Assembly (NCBI GenBank): GCA_028554795.2
Contig: CM068826.1
Coordinates: forward strand, 105,872,602 to 105,936,601
Direction: 5' to 3'
Length of the DNA stretch: 64,000 nt
DNA from: Sinohyriopsis cumingii
Taxonomy: Eukaryota > Mollusca > Bivalvia > Unionida > Unionidae
Both the position numbers and the translations under genes were made by a program. Each line of letters begins with the position of its first letter. The first letter of the stretch is position 1. Shown piece after piece: positions 59,105 to 59,922 of the stretch. The notes beneath the pieces are model-generated. The model did no database searches. It was not told where the DNA came from and saw only the letters and a list, made by a program, of their open reading frames with translations.

Positions 59105-59814
59105 ATCTGAAATAAGGCCAAGCTGTATATTCTATAACTCAAGTTATACCCATCACACCCAAAAAATGGAATTCAAAGTTATTTTAACAATATCTAAGAA
59201 TTACAAGCTCTTTTGAAAAAGCTAATATTACCAGTGAGGAAAACCTGAGAAATTCTTTTTCTGTTAAAATCTAACCGAATGCATAATATAAAACTGTAGC
59301 GTGCCACCTATAGCTTTGTCATCTGATTGTCACGTGATGAATATCACGTCATCTGACTACTATGATGGTACAACAACACGTAAAATTATAAAATTGACAG
59401 ATTAGTTTTATACTATAGACCTTTTTCAGGAAGTCGAATTTGGGTTATTCCACTACAGTATTTATGCATGCGCAATCAACGTAGGGCAACTTTTAAGCGA
59501 TTGTCATTAACATAGTGTATGTTCGTGAAGAAAGTTTGAAACAAATTTGTAAAGGTTTGACATCTGTACGCCACAAATTGATCGCAACACAGATAATTAA
59601 CCCCTAATACGAAGCCATCTTACCACTGTTTGTTCTAATGCCTGCAGATTCAAACTTTTGTTCAGAACTATGGAAAATGACGTGTCGTTCTGAATATCTC
59701 CAAAATATGTCCGTAACACCGGCATTTTATCGGGTTTGATGTTTGGGCCGGTTCCGGTGATAGTGTAGGTGATGTTGATGGAACGATTTTTATTGGTATT
59801 GATGATAATCGATC
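26297..59814 (-). CDS. Protocadherin-15/Cad99C-like membrane protein, gene 2 (9 exons seen, 5' end outside)
   Basis: Coding exons on the minus strand are 59814-59624, 56603-56559, 55867-55781, 53680-53567, 53130-53014, 52064-51912, 51615-51531, 50060-49957 and 27097-26510. All borders are AG/GT and phases join, giving about 495 residues. The protein has roughly three cadherin repeats: repeat 1 ends IINDVNEFDPKLSV and repeat 2 ends VNVIDVDDQGPEFVYP. A Cys pair (PGCEKPC) follows. Repeat 3 carries KARDLDTMNH and FFDIDINNGTIY, then one membrane helix and a cytoplasmic tail. It matches gene 1 exon by exon (85, 87 and 104-bp exons are identical in length), so the two arose by tandem duplication. 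The signal-peptide exon and the exon after it should lie beyond 64 kb. The last intron is 22.9 kb because it holds the Polinton. Confidence 0.82.
26510..27097 (-). CDS. Gene 2 last exon: ectodomain end, TM helix, tail
   Basis: The exon starts at a CAG acceptor in phase 0 with AAEVQSNQPEALAV and MVRVRERDPALNGTN. One transmembrane segment (about LMSVIIAVSVVLGIILVASA plus IIVFLL) and a basic stop-transfer CYRYRKM follow. The tail of about 130 residues is rich in acidic and basic patches (EEEENQSDKGDEA, GEKRRSRKRA, KSKIKRSTRSFH) and has the short stretch YEMQAALEFFW. No catenin-binding or PDZ motif of a known cadherin was recognised; the protein ends DDDIAGE. Confidence 0.88.
   Translation of the reverse strand, partial: AAEVQSNQPEALAVLMVRVRERDPALNGTNTVQGKIQTDDTGTLMSVIIAVSVVLGIILVASAIIVFLLCYRYRKMVYPVTEEEENQSDKGDEASPDGDPLFTLTPTGRHGILPPLPMKDTGTGTDDVETGEKRRSRKRAIIKEPEIYDGTREYEMQAALEFFWSTDKSKIKRSTRSFHTRTDHIVVRDDDIAGE
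27098..27466. other. Last intron of gene 2, part left of the Polinton
   Basis: Ordinary AT-rich intronic DNA with no recognised feature lies between the last-exon acceptor and the Polinton. Confidence 0.6.
27467..27472. repeat. Left target-site duplication of Polinton
   Basis: CATAGT here corresponds to CATAAT at 49698-49703, five of six bases equal. Six bases is the normal Polinton duplication size. Confidence 0.7.
27716..27748. repeat. Palindrome inside left terminal repeat
   Basis: GGTCGGGACCCTATT is followed two bases later by its reverse complement. The same palindrome occurs in the right terminal repeat at about 49424-49456. Possible roles are a protein-binding site or a cruciform in replication; this is inference. 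Confidence 0.85.
27866..27881 (-). terminator. Histone-type 3' stem-loop A
   Basis: On the minus strand the core is GGCCC-TTTTCA-GGGCC preceded by CCAAA and followed by ACTCC. After a short gap a purine-rich CGAAAAGA resembles the histone downstream element. It lies 18 bp past the stop of the coiled-coil gene ending at 27900. Confidence 0.85.
27900..28499 (-). CDS. Polinton accessory gene A, coiled-coil protein
   Basis: A 199-residue open frame of unknown function, rich in Lys and Glu. The first third is mixed helical (LFNLLRDIYFWIMDVEYVVE). From about residue 110 a long charged helix follows (MKKREDLMRKVMEEEVEKIK), and the end is strongly basic (KKKKKGLLGKIRGWMKKWRK), which could bind nucleic acid or membrane. 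Upstream are a TATA-like CGTATAAGAA (about 50 bp before the ATG) and a CGGACGTGAAGG box; downstream is a histone-type stem-loop. It is thus a complete single-gene unit next to the left end. Confidence 0.65.
   Translation of the reverse strand: MTQVSVLFNLLRDIYFWIMDVEYVVERIEKEWRHGDMKDLVTSQVQGLKAARDIIAGMIEEEVNKSKSFIDPPYVRVGSLKEALDHVIQVRCFLEKILYWTEWRNVKWGLDKMKKREDLMRKVMEEEVEKIKETWSKERKDKENKKKQTEFERLNQNWMKIQTKFRELGHPDWLPESEIKKKKKGLLGKIRGWMKKWRK
28562..28593 (-). promoter_or_regulatory. CGGACGTGAAGG box 1
   Basis: GCGCGGACGTGAAGGAAAAC on the plus strand, followed by ATCCCCCTAAAAC, lies just upstream of a TATA-like CGTATAA (28551-28560) serving gene A. It recurs at 28623, 29370 and 31645. Confidence 0.6.
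28623..28648 (-). promoter_or_regulatory. CGGACGTGATGG box 2
   Basis: A second copy of the box (CGCGCGGACGTGATGGAAAA) lies about 60 bp further upstream of gene A; its own TATA box is not evident. Confidence 0.5.
28671..28815. repeat. Spacer repeats, TCTACTATCCACAC, four copies
   Basis: Copies start near 28671, 28714, 28755 and 28801, about 42-46 bp apart. Related copies occur in the next spacer at 29514, 29554 and 29597. They lie between the end of one accessory gene and the promoter of the next. Confidence 0.75.
28945..28960 (-). terminator. Histone-type 3' stem-loop B
   Basis: The minus strand reads AGCCC-TTTTCA-GGGCT, then ACTCCAATCTCTAGAAAAGA. The stem-loop plus purine-rich downstream element is as in stem-loop A. 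It ends accessory gene B. Confidence 0.82.
28961..29303 (-). pseudogene. Polinton accessory gene B, paralogue of gene C, broken
   Basis: The coding signal starts at an ATG at 29303 with SSRLEKLLELHVHLEYARHI, then an alpha-helical acidic/basic stretch (KKEEEERRQREEEE); further coding-like sequence follows up to the stem-loop. The start matches accessory gene C (CSRLAKLNEAYVNLHRVRHS), so B and C are duplicates. Upstream are a TATA box (CTATAAATTG, about 29358-29366) and a CGGACGTGAAGG box; downstream is stem-loop B. Function unknown. Confidence 0.55.
29370..29400 (-). promoter_or_regulatory. CGGACGTGAAGG box 3 with TATA box
   Basis: The box (ACGCGGACGTGAAGGAAACA) is followed in the minus direction by CTATAAATTG and then the start of gene B about 55 bp later. 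Confidence 0.6.
29514..29612. repeat. Spacer repeats, TCTACTATCCACAC, three copies
   Basis: This is the second array of the same spacer motif, about 40-43 bp apart. It is followed by a (CA)n tract at 29633-29662. Confidence 0.7.
29633..29662. repeat. (CA)n microsatellite within Polinton
   Basis: A pure CA tract of about 30 bp. Confidence 0.95.
29765..29780 (-). terminator. Histone-type 3' stem-loop C
   Basis: The minus strand reads AGCCC-TCTTCA-GGGCT, then ACCCCAATCTCTAGAAAAGA. The loop differs by one base from the usual form. It ends accessory gene C. Confidence 0.75.
29811..30206 (-). pseudogene. Polinton accessory gene C, Gln-rich coiled-coil protein, broken
   Basis: The N-terminal region (CSRLAKLNEAYVNLHRVRHS) matches gene B. 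An acidic helix (TEDLIEELFGEEINREKEEW) and a Gln-rich tract follow, with a basic Arg-rich end further downstream. Like gene B it has its own histone-type stem-loop (C). The interrupted state is judged from the region as a whole. Function unknown. Confidence 0.55.
30545..30552. promoter_or_regulatory. CRE (TGACGTCA) beside a CCAAT motif, upstream of gene C
   Basis: ATTGGTTGGCACCTATGACG followed by TCAC puts a CCAAT box (inverted) about 12 bp from a perfect palindromic CRE. The same pairing occurs at the right end (48868-48937). Confidence 0.5.
31645..31672 (-). promoter_or_regulatory. CGGACGTGAAGG box 4
   Basis: GCGCGGACGTGAAGGAAAAC is followed in the minus direction by a TATA-like CTTTAAAAAG (31630-31640). 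The gene it serves is not identified. Confidence 0.5.
31915..32499 (-). CDS. Adenain-like cysteine protease of Polinton
   Basis: A 194-residue frame of the adenovirus-type maturation protease family, which cleaves capsid precursors in the virion. Family motifs are YVINTDDSHLPGTQWVAVYF, CVEYFDSYGLPPLE, and the nucleophile region LVCGQYCVYFLHH, in the order and spacing usual for Polinton proteases. It is the last gene of the core block and starts within the end of the upstream gene (4-bp overlap at 32496-32499). The frame is open over the usual length. Confidence 0.88.
   Translation of the reverse strand: MKKKKKTQIDTWELYYLLNHSSYTASWNPVVCAKDELPHRKPQDHQAYVINTDDSHLPGTQWVAVYFPQEGCVEYFDSYGLPPLEDDIIDFMRRNAQTTRFNNVKLQGTDSLVCGQYCVYFLHHRSLGYSLEHLVTHFDPRSSSRNDMKVDRWFCDHYAYLLSQARKRSVHQWPNDFQQWKSQFHSQRCQPCPK
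32496..32999 (-). CDS. Conserved Polinton protein with CYGC...HPSQ motif
   Basis: A 167-residue frame with an acidic N-terminus (EETLEEESKDKDEE) and a motif EECYGCHNDHPSQIQHDKCL. From memory this motif is found in an uncharacterised gene next to the protease or capsid gene of many Polintons; the Cys and His residues could bind a metal. It lies directly after the major capsid gene. Confidence 0.65.
   Translation of the reverse strand: MENFYPSLPSGETLDMECEETLEEESKDKDEEVVMMKSRWPEQEAHLVSCFATFLTDIMKELIKEECYGCHNDHPSQIQHDKCLMLSQEEKLDEYLDKAWGLIEIEFVLNEWYKGLDKHSSPPLTSLECLRIESLFDQNKKSELNAFYLSDIFKQKVRIELITYHYL
33005..34324 (-). pseudogene. Polinton major capsid protein, broken
   Basis: This gene encodes the double jelly-roll major capsid protein. 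The N-terminal part has SLTDSAPIEFDIKGQPEDYI and LNSSYLYLKVKV, conserved starts of Polinton capsid proteins, then NNFMHSLFSEVDLYLNNKLV. The middle has YPIRRVEVKTFTIPAGQRSM and the C-terminal part has GRYGLWAFDFTPDQ and VELQFTNPLPDTVNVLLYAE. The span is close to normal family length, with the reading frame interrupted about once. It lies between a small basic protein gene and the CYGC protein gene. Confidence 0.9.
34355..34780 (-). CDS. Small basic/amphipathic Polinton virion-like protein
   Basis: A 141-residue frame that begins MYPVYRGVARQRRHGLGDML, with an amphipathic helix region (SAFRSVAPVLKPMVTRGLHA) and a basic C-terminal part. Position between penton and major capsid genes, size, and a Gly/Arg-rich start recall adenovirus minor core or membrane-active proteins (pVI/pX type), but this is inference from context. 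Confidence 0.6.
   Translation of the reverse strand: MYPVYRGVARQRRHGLGDMLKSAFRSVAPVLKPMVTRGLHALKDAALTHGKEFLQNVIIDKQNPKEAFLKAGKNVLLQTGKDLLGRRETHINALHATESGIPTSLKPQQGQGKKDDEENTLLPDFTRLKLERQRKEKPFET
34808..35713 (-). CDS. Polinton penton (minor capsid) protein
   Basis: A 301-residue frame starting MSNNNQFYLTLPSDSSMEVF. The conserved sequence LPQTIQLDHEAHWEVALVEI near residues 33-52, the stretch GYYFSGQHLVSTITSRFN, and the LNLIFVYSDVVEYNVVGHTS segment near residue 210 are typical of Polinton minor capsid proteins. These form the pentameric vertices with a single jelly roll. The frame is open over normal length. Confidence 0.88.
   Translation of the reverse strand: MSNNNQFYLTLPSDSSMEVFPKNTLCCYTVKLPQTIQLDHEAHWEVALVEIIHPTQVLNVLPNQIFFTVEVHDEQMQKYLNTHVKYDHKNYDDKTQKWSYHLFIPPGYYFSGQHLVSTITSRFNVVFLKALESVRKSVTLEYHKVARRFLMKFDGGKIISIIFCPELFDMLGGDMDTRMAMIKKNELPVISDNDSFSKLFRFPVELNQGLNLIFVYSDVVEYNVVGHTSVPLLRVIPFKVDSVTLADEEGGNTYHVHREFVHPHYLPVSKSYLDTVNIAIKGDLGQNIPFTKGKVTVKLHF
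35710..36120 (-). pseudogene. Conserved Polinton membrane protein, probably broken
   Basis: The coding signal has VWCGERVPKTQIVFFCQIFV, the start of a transmembrane helix, then AIANLSLQQGDKQLWTILLS and SCIGYLLPNPSLK, a second hydrophobic segment with the ending LLPNP usual in this family. Polintons often carry such a protein with two membrane helices near the penton gene. The C-terminal tail is Asn/Ser-rich. Its start overlaps the end of the integrase gene; reading of the N-terminal part is uncertain. Confidence 0.6.
36122..37221 (-). pseudogene. Polinton integrase with chromodomain, broken
   Basis: This encodes a retroviral-type (rve) DDE integrase that joins element ends to host DNA. Seen are an N-terminal region (SIYYDPSHPAGYAGVQKLYR), a catalytic core with LFCVIDVFSKFAL (first Asp), WQTDKGTEFLNQAFQ (second Asp) and ETKASIVERFQRTLKERMWK (Glu), then an SH3-like region (VGDWVRIGKTKRTFDK). 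A C-terminal chromodomain follows (VKEVKVRWKGYPPSFDSWID), which in other elements targets integration to modified histones. It is interrupted about twice. Confidence 0.92.
37232..37824 (-). CDS. Pro/Ser/Lys-rich Polinton proteins, two overlapping frames
   Basis: The first frame (37824-37459, 121 residues) starts with a helical region (MSQLQHELQSLMDRQDLSET then QKYGQLLQLLQLFHQ) and then a Pro-rich stretch. The second (37462-37232, 76 residues) overlaps its end by 4 bp and is Lys/Pro-rich. The position before the integrase and the helical N-terminus recall an uncharacterised coiled-coil protein of other Polintons. Whether they are two genes or parts of one is not clear. Confidence 0.5.
37981..38404 (-). 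pseudogene. Polinton basic protein with Gly-rich hydrophobic end, probably broken
   Basis: The coding signal includes NVLKGTIPLSKHQKQCLGKH and KKMLVQGGGILPLLLGPVLK, ending ILGTVLGGLVGAR. A pattern of 'LKGN.PL....... L.K.K..L..L......KK.LVQ.GG' followed by a hydrophobic Gly-rich tail is, from memory, common in Polinton and adintovirus minor virion proteins. The N-terminal part is Lys/Ser/Pro-rich. Function unknown; membrane activity is possible. Confidence 0.6.
38419..38670 (-). CDS. Small highly basic protein, adenovirus pX/mu-like
   Basis: An 83-residue frame with a dense run of Arg and Lys (RSQKRKRQRQTRHPTKRLAK) followed by RGGFLGDFGKNV. Very basic core peptides of this kind condense DNA in adenovirus virions. 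The similarity is in composition and a Gly-Gly-Phe-Leu motif rather than a clear alignment. Confidence 0.6.
   Translation of the reverse strand: MNFQKMSPPRSQKRKRQRQTRHPTKRLAKHRRYPKKRHSRSKKKRRQQRGGFLGDFGKNVVTFMTKRLSPQKKIKGRVLSYRR
38679..39665 (-). CDS. Large basic Polinton protein, Lys/Ser/Pro-rich
   Basis: This frame can begin at 39776, but that would overlap the ATPase gene. The ATG at 39665 (MTSFQSHLPVKLIRALYGIS) is preferred, giving 328 residues. The N-terminal 120 residues look folded (LEASLKEVLRWFTVTARQLL; KQIILKPGGSGNLGGVIIRS) and resemble the small 'KK.L...GG' protein at 37981-38404. A long disordered basic region follows, with TSPLMTPRT repeated several times. Probably a DNA-binding virion protein, by inference. 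Confidence 0.6.
   Translation of the reverse strand: MTSFQSHLPVKLIRALYGISREKNPQIRARVLEASLKEVLRWFTVTARQLLQGIIQIPHQAKRFFDRNKVALTQLADPRIDTQTKKQIILKPGGSGNLGGVIIRSVLRWDPNAPKVVPKKKEVKRSSKKKKKSHGGKTRFPRRPVSPRTSPVAGPSSYQSPPRKKKSPQKKKQRKIPQKKKSPQKTSRKRGTSARTQPYTRKPRPATAVTASPVASSSFTSPLMTPRTEEYLETLITPRTSPLMTPRTSPVAGPSHLAAVAAAHKVPAPKIKVQERSGMLQSLLDLSKQELVRFSPSRTPARRVMPVLKLIQRKDGGAFQYKKSPATK
39728..40456 (-). CDS. Polinton DNA-packaging ATPase (FtsK-HerA type)
   Basis: A 242-residue frame of the genome-packaging ATPase that pumps DNA into the capsid. Walker A is FNMLIAGPFGSGKTEFVKRL (about residues 35-54) and Walker B is LVIFDDMLGEDEEE. The sensor region follows in GHHRNASVVYITQNLF. The frame is open over normal length and is flanked by the large basic protein gene and the small accessory genes. 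Confidence 0.93.
   Translation of the reverse strand: MATSAVSAPYSSTVKVIDEHLDRASWEALYLRHPFNMLIAGPFGSGKTEFVKRLIEHKHHLIDRPPQRIVWCYKEWQSAYSLLRESQGDSIVFVEGIPKEDDGIVSDSRQTHLVIFDDMLGEDEEEIKLWFTRKGHHRNASVVYITQNLFQQSKAHRTISLNAHYVVLFKSPRDKSQVQVLAKQLGTPWLTQAYDDATQTPHAYLLVDLKPTTPDDLRFLTQLFHHWCQDGGPVQYTSPSLT
40527..40532 (-). terminator. Candidate polyadenylation signal in Polinton core block
   Basis: AATAAA on the minus strand lies 85 bp past the stop of the small frame at 40617-40778. Core-block genes thus may use ordinary polyadenylation, unlike the end genes. Confidence 0.4.
40617..40778 (-). CDS. Small acidic frame after the accessory genes
   Basis: A 53-residue frame (MPEEEEPVTQDRTVVDMPER then CVTLPPIELVRTLHK) begins 28 bp past the stop of the upstream frame and ends before a candidate AATAAA. 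No family recognised. Confidence 0.35.
   Translation of the reverse strand: MPEEEEPVTQDRTVVDMPERPFREDTCVTLPPIELVRTLHKTCCTDTLVSILR
40807..41267 (-). pseudogene. Accessory Polinton gene of unknown function, broken
   Basis: The coding signal begins MPRLMSQVIERIPWKELNDL and later has VYDDVCVACDLHPHWTDVRV and FEAWMQEVAQYARELFKE. The start (VIERIPWKELNDLI) may be a weak relative of the F-box-like starts of the next two genes upstream. The reading frame is interrupted about once. Confidence 0.4.
41239..41733 (-). CDS. F-box-like accessory protein 1
   Basis: A 164-residue frame starting ENIRALPVELRERIYRELDK, an F-box-like 'LP.EL...I...L' helix. It is followed by a His/Gln-rich helical region without a known repeat. 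If real, it would link a target to the SCF ubiquitin ligase. The next gene upstream shares the start motif, so the pair may be paralogous. It overlaps the downstream gene's start by 29 bp. Confidence 0.45.
   Translation of the reverse strand: MDTLQENIRALPVELRERIYRELDKKIQVKRKEQLHPLRHQMFNHWYLNHITGLIRQKLFQWSDLVQHFELVNERNVCDFGYFEIHLQQRIEEDELKDCQHILRGICLAEEETSKQTLKCRLQNAIFRFPTVERRSLVRKYLYCFRNKETMKSGIHATAYVTSD
41768..42145 (-). CDS. F-box-like accessory protein 2
   Basis: A 125-residue frame; the segment FKNDIESLPKELQEKIYKEV matches the 'LP.EL.E.IY.E' start of the neighbouring gene. The rest is helical and basic (REIHKRKVKKINQCVRFLWV). No other domain was recognised. It lies just after the BIR gene. 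Confidence 0.45.
   Translation of the reverse strand: MSLKKKPDWLGVKCWTSPRPVFKLQFKNDIESLPKELQEKIYKEVWQGLARVKSQWVTVELLCREIHKRKVKKINQCVRFLWVKCAFILLYHSRPFTSKEFNEILGRYPEWQWIRNYLLSGLLLL
42157..42792 (-). CDS. BIR-domain (IAP-like) accessory protein
   Basis: A 211-residue frame with one baculoviral IAP repeat at about residues 130-205. YCDFENRLQSIKGKWP opens the domain, then AKAGFFYLGEGDKVKCFSCG and VSLHHWEPQDSAYLEHARWS, and PNCHYL closes it, giving the C-x2-C...H...C zinc ligands. BIR proteins block caspases or cell-death signalling. Upstream, several Cys-rich stretches (CDCEPC, CGCPP) are of unknown type. No RING domain is present. It probably helped keep the infected cell alive, by analogy with baculovirus IAPs. 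Confidence 0.85.
   Translation of the reverse strand: MNTFRETQNKFRQAHFKCGVSELECDCEPCDGNDDVRCGLSDAVKHHGNFSVTTPIMESDAVRVKPEGCKSDADRPLGHFTGFHFKCGCPPSRLSLYGCHPALSKLLSMSPNPHRNEPVKEEYSFPVRLSEYCDFENRLQSIKGKWPKYLGGPTPEELAKAGFFYLGEGDKVKCFSCGVSLHHWEPQDSAYLEHARWSPNCHYLPLVGPRH
42998..43273 (-). CDS. Second BIR-like frame
   Basis: A 91-residue frame whose second half is a BIR core: FQAWPTDREGLPSSHVLARI, GFVYLGPESG, EVQCFACGLKL and AILEHTR. It is a diverged partner of the BIR gene just downstream, so the element carries a BIR pair. Whether it is a separate gene or the remains of one cannot be told. Confidence 0.6.
   Translation of the reverse strand: MRNPMRTPSSNPTIFQSSCLTIVIVPVGWTFQAWPTDREGLPSSHVLARIGFVYLGPESGLGYEVQCFACGLKLRMNLCIYKDSAILEHTR
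43322..47364 (-). pseudogene. Protein-primed DNA polymerase B of Polinton, broken
   Basis: This gene for the element's replicative polymerase spans about 4 kb. Near the start is a conserved region (SLVQIHNSQDQMCLARAIVV, about 46.7 kb). Then come Cys/His-rich segments (CEKCDYGYNN; CPACLRTF; CPTCGQG; CHICHRIV). The exonuclease motifs are FIFFDFECMQ (about 45.95 kb) and MAHNFSGYDGQFLL (about 45.66 kb). Polymerase motif A is YLDVCSLYPYVC (about 44.6 kb), motif B KVMLNCLWGKMA (about 44.04 kb) and motif C LYFDTDSCIYI (about 43.76 kb). All regions are present in order, but the reading frame is interrupted about three times. A minus-strand TATA box (47413-47418) lies about 50 bp before the ATG. Confidence 0.93.
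47413..47440. promoter_or_regulatory. Divergent TATA boxes between polymerase and CCHC genes
   Basis: The 133-bp gap between the two ATGs holds TATAAA on the minus strand (47413-47418) and a TATA-like GTATATGA on the plus strand (47435-47442). Both are at plausible distance for transcription start. Confidence 0.5.
47498..47944 (+). CDS. CCHC zinc-knuckle accessory protein
   Basis: A 148-residue frame starting MEETTQMERFIRALRGVIRK; a longer frame opens at 47450, but this ATG sits after the TATA-like box. Two knuckle-like repeats follow (DTCYICQKKGYWSSECPGRQ and DTCYDCQEKRHWSPDCPKKQ), each preceded by KSQ. The C-terminal part is acidic (run of Glu) and then basic (KKKKQKKKRRR). Such knuckles bind single-stranded nucleic acid. 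It is the only long plus-strand gene in the core part and is divergent from the polymerase. Confidence 0.7.
   Translation: MEETTQMERFIRALRGVIRKFSSDQSSDYSPSLRDKSQDTCYICQKKGYWSSECPGRQKSKTGVKKDKSQDTCYDCQEKRHWSPDCPKKQEESEEERDSSEEEEEEEEEKESRQVKKKKQKKKRRREESEEEEEEKNVTVKKFRKQRE
48194..48209 (-). terminator. Histone-type 3' stem-loop D
   Basis: The minus strand reads GGCCC-TTTTCA-GGGCC preceded by CCAAAAAA and followed by ACCCACGTCTCTCGAAAAGA. It lies about 270 bp past the stop of accessory gene D. Confidence 0.85.
48483..48806 (-). CDS. Polinton accessory gene D, acidic then Gln/Arg-rich protein
   Basis: The ATG at 48806 (MTETQKTINWGAPTVETT) is preferred over one at 48866 because a TATATAGA box at 48853-48860 puts the likely transcript start after the latter. 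The 107-residue product has an acidic, aromatic region (LLSEEVNWDYVDFLTSQEFV) that looks like a transcription-activation or protein-docking segment. A Gln-rich coiled coil follows (EKFIQQQKEAEQAFLLQQQQ), ending in an Arg run (KRRRRRR) that could be a nuclear signal. It is divergent from gene E and ends with stem-loop D. Function unknown; an early regulator is a reasonable guess. Confidence 0.6.
   Translation of the reverse strand: MTETQKTINWGAPTVETTQRNPDLLSEEVNWDYVDFLTSQEFVPEPSSPSPSLPHVENFRQRQKEELEKFIQQQKEAEQAFLLQQQQQEEEVRKRRRRRRSSKETRG
48853..48860 (-). promoter_or_regulatory. TATA box of accessory gene D
   Basis: TATATAGA on the minus strand lies about 47 bp before the chosen ATG, with a CAGTCAATC start-like sequence between. 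Confidence 0.6.
48868..48937. promoter_or_regulatory. CRE and two CCAAT motifs in a bidirectional promoter
   Basis: A perfect CRE TGACGTCA (48868-48875) and two ATTGG motifs (48893-48897 and 48933-48937) lie between the TATA boxes of divergent genes D and E. Spacing is compact, as in cell-cycle and adenovirus early promoters. Confidence 0.6.
48974..48980 (+). promoter_or_regulatory. TATA box of accessory gene E
   Basis: CCCTATAAATAAG is followed about 12-16 bp later by TTCACTGCATTC, a start-like sequence, and the ATG of gene E at 49026. Confidence 0.65.
49026..49229 (+). CDS. Polinton accessory gene E, small basic protein
   Basis: A 67-residue frame (MWTDVQSSTLVSSMMFRTDI; end RVLIYGPTVRRSLRT) is the first ATG after the TATA box. 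It is followed 58 bp later by histone-type stem-loop E in the right terminal repeat. A second frame through the same region (HACVFDDVPDGHTNVYPIQL) is also open but has no ATG start. No family recognised. The compact layout (TATA, short leader, small gene, stem-loop) copies that of a histone gene. Confidence 0.5.
   Translation: MWTDVQSSTLVSSMMFRTDIPMYTRSNWTVIHRTDTSLWMQRIYVERQGCLKRVLIYGPTVRRSLRT
49283..49697. repeat. Polinton right terminal inverted repeat
   Basis: Inverted match of 27473-27888, about 95% alike by eye, with the same AGCCTCAA repeats, palindrome and inner histone-type stem-loop. Confidence 0.95.
49288..49303 (+). terminator. Histone-type 3' stem-loop E
   Basis: The plus strand reads GGCCA-TTTTCA-GGGCT preceded by ACCCAAA, then ACTCCAATATCTCGAAAAGA. 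One stem pair is altered. It is the partner of stem-loop A in the left repeat and lies just after gene E. Confidence 0.75.
49698..49703. repeat. Right target-site duplication of Polinton
   Basis: CATAAT, one base different from the left copy CATAGT. Confidence 0.7.
49704..49956. other. Last intron of gene 2, part right of the Polinton
   Basis: AT-rich DNA without a recognised feature. Confidence 0.6.
49957..50060 (-). CDS. Gene 2 exon, cadherin repeat 3
   Basis: This 104-bp exon encodes TSGGFFDIDINNGTIYQVRP and ends QRIVIK at a GTAACT donor, phase 0, joining AAEVQSN of the last exon. Confidence 0.88.
50061..51530. other. Intron of gene 2
   Basis: AT-rich, with the GC-rich repeat fragment at 51200-51340; nothing else supported. 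Confidence 0.55.
51200..51340. mobile_element. Short GC-rich non-autonomous element
   Basis: The patch starts CAGGCCCTAGG and ends CCGGGCCTG, so the tips are inverted copies of CAGGCCC. The core GCGGGGCCCAAGGCGGTTGC resembles the patch at 3566-3860. No convincing target duplication was seen. A hAT-type MITE is the best guess. Confidence 0.45.
51531..51615 (-). CDS. Gene 2 exon, start of cadherin repeat 3
   Basis: This exon is 85 bp, phase 0 to 1, encoding GALNIQPAVIKARDLDTMNH and PVVYSFYQ. Confidence 0.88.
51912..52064 (-). CDS. Gene 2 exon, repeat 2/3 junction with Cys pair
   Basis: This exon is 153 bp, phase 0/0, encoding YATLKVNVIDVDDQGPEFVY, then PGCEKPCLVPEYTAVTDLSY. It carries the linker motif and Cys pair shared with gene 1. 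Confidence 0.9.
52065..53013. other. Intron of gene 2, nothing recognised
   Basis: No repeat, RNA or exon stands out in this stretch beyond a short TTTA run near 52140. Confidence 0.5.
53014..53130 (-). CDS. Gene 2 exon, cadherin repeat 2
   Basis: This exon is 117 bp, phase 0/0, encoding FDGMGIFKLDDAIQGRIILN then SSLDYESKNINFYLNISVK; LDYE is the standard cadherin motif. Confidence 0.9.
53567..53680 (-). CDS. Gene 2 exon, cadherin repeat 2 start
   Basis: This exon is 114 bp, phase 0/0, encoding NTTVGTFVYSLLDKASDEDR then STTFNFGIHPHSIRL. Confidence 0.88.
53681..55780. other. Intron of gene 2
   Basis: No named feature. Near 55703-55722 the sequence TTTCTTACCTCTGTTATAGTT nearly repeats the 3' edge of the next exon (55773-55793), which looks like a small local duplication including the splice donor. 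Confidence 0.5.
55781..55867 (-). CDS. Gene 2 exon, repeat 1/2 linker
   Basis: This exon is 87 bp, phase 0/0, encoding INKHIRVIINDVNEFDPKLS then VLGPLNITE. Confidence 0.9.
55868..56558. other. Intron of gene 2
   Basis: Holds an interrupted (CA)n tract at about 56453-56500; nothing else recognised. Confidence 0.55.
56559..56603 (-). CDS. Gene 2 exon, late repeat 1 with conserved Cys
   Basis: This exon is 45 bp, phase 0/0, encoding GEAVQTIYIDFICVP. It is too short to find alone, but the borders and join to both neighbours are exact and it aligns with gene 1 exon 4. Confidence 0.8.
57986..58115. repeat. 65-bp tandem duplication
   Basis: Two nearly identical copies contain TCGAATTTGAGCGTTTGCAG and then TTTTGAGACTTGATCAATCA. 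The high identity suggests a recent event. Confidence 0.9.
59010..59101. repeat. (TA)n(TG)n compound microsatellite
   Basis: A TA tract of about 52 bp passes into a TG tract of about 40 bp. Confidence 0.95.
59624..59814 (-). CDS. Gene 2 exon, cadherin repeat 1 (first exon visible)
   Basis: This exon is 191 bp, entering two bases into the end of a codon. It encodes SIIINTNKNRSINITYTITG, then MPVLRTYFGDIQNDTSFSIV and LNKSLNLQALEQTV. The preceding exons should encode a Cys-bearing N-terminus and signal peptide and were not found before 64 kb. Confidence 0.82.
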
Positions 59815-59832
59815 CTGCAAATAATATATTGC

Positions 59833-59837
<5 letters not shown>

Positions 59838-59920
<83 letters not shown>
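59838..59920. repeat. (TA)n microsatellite
   Basis: A pure TA tract of about 83 bp close to the acceptor of the first visible gene 2 exon. Confidence 0.95.

Positions 59921-59922
<2 letters not shown>

Larger units (their letters stand above)
56604..59623. other. Intron of gene 2
   Basis: Holds a 65-bp tandem duplication (57986-58115) and a long compound microsatellite (59010-59101). No gene was recognised. Confidence 0.5.

Noticed and set aside
58957-59216. Open frames over the (TA)(TG) microsatellite
   Set aside because: They are translations of simple repeats (YIYIYI, HTHTHT, CVCVCV), as at 25454, 29482, 29619 and 60859.
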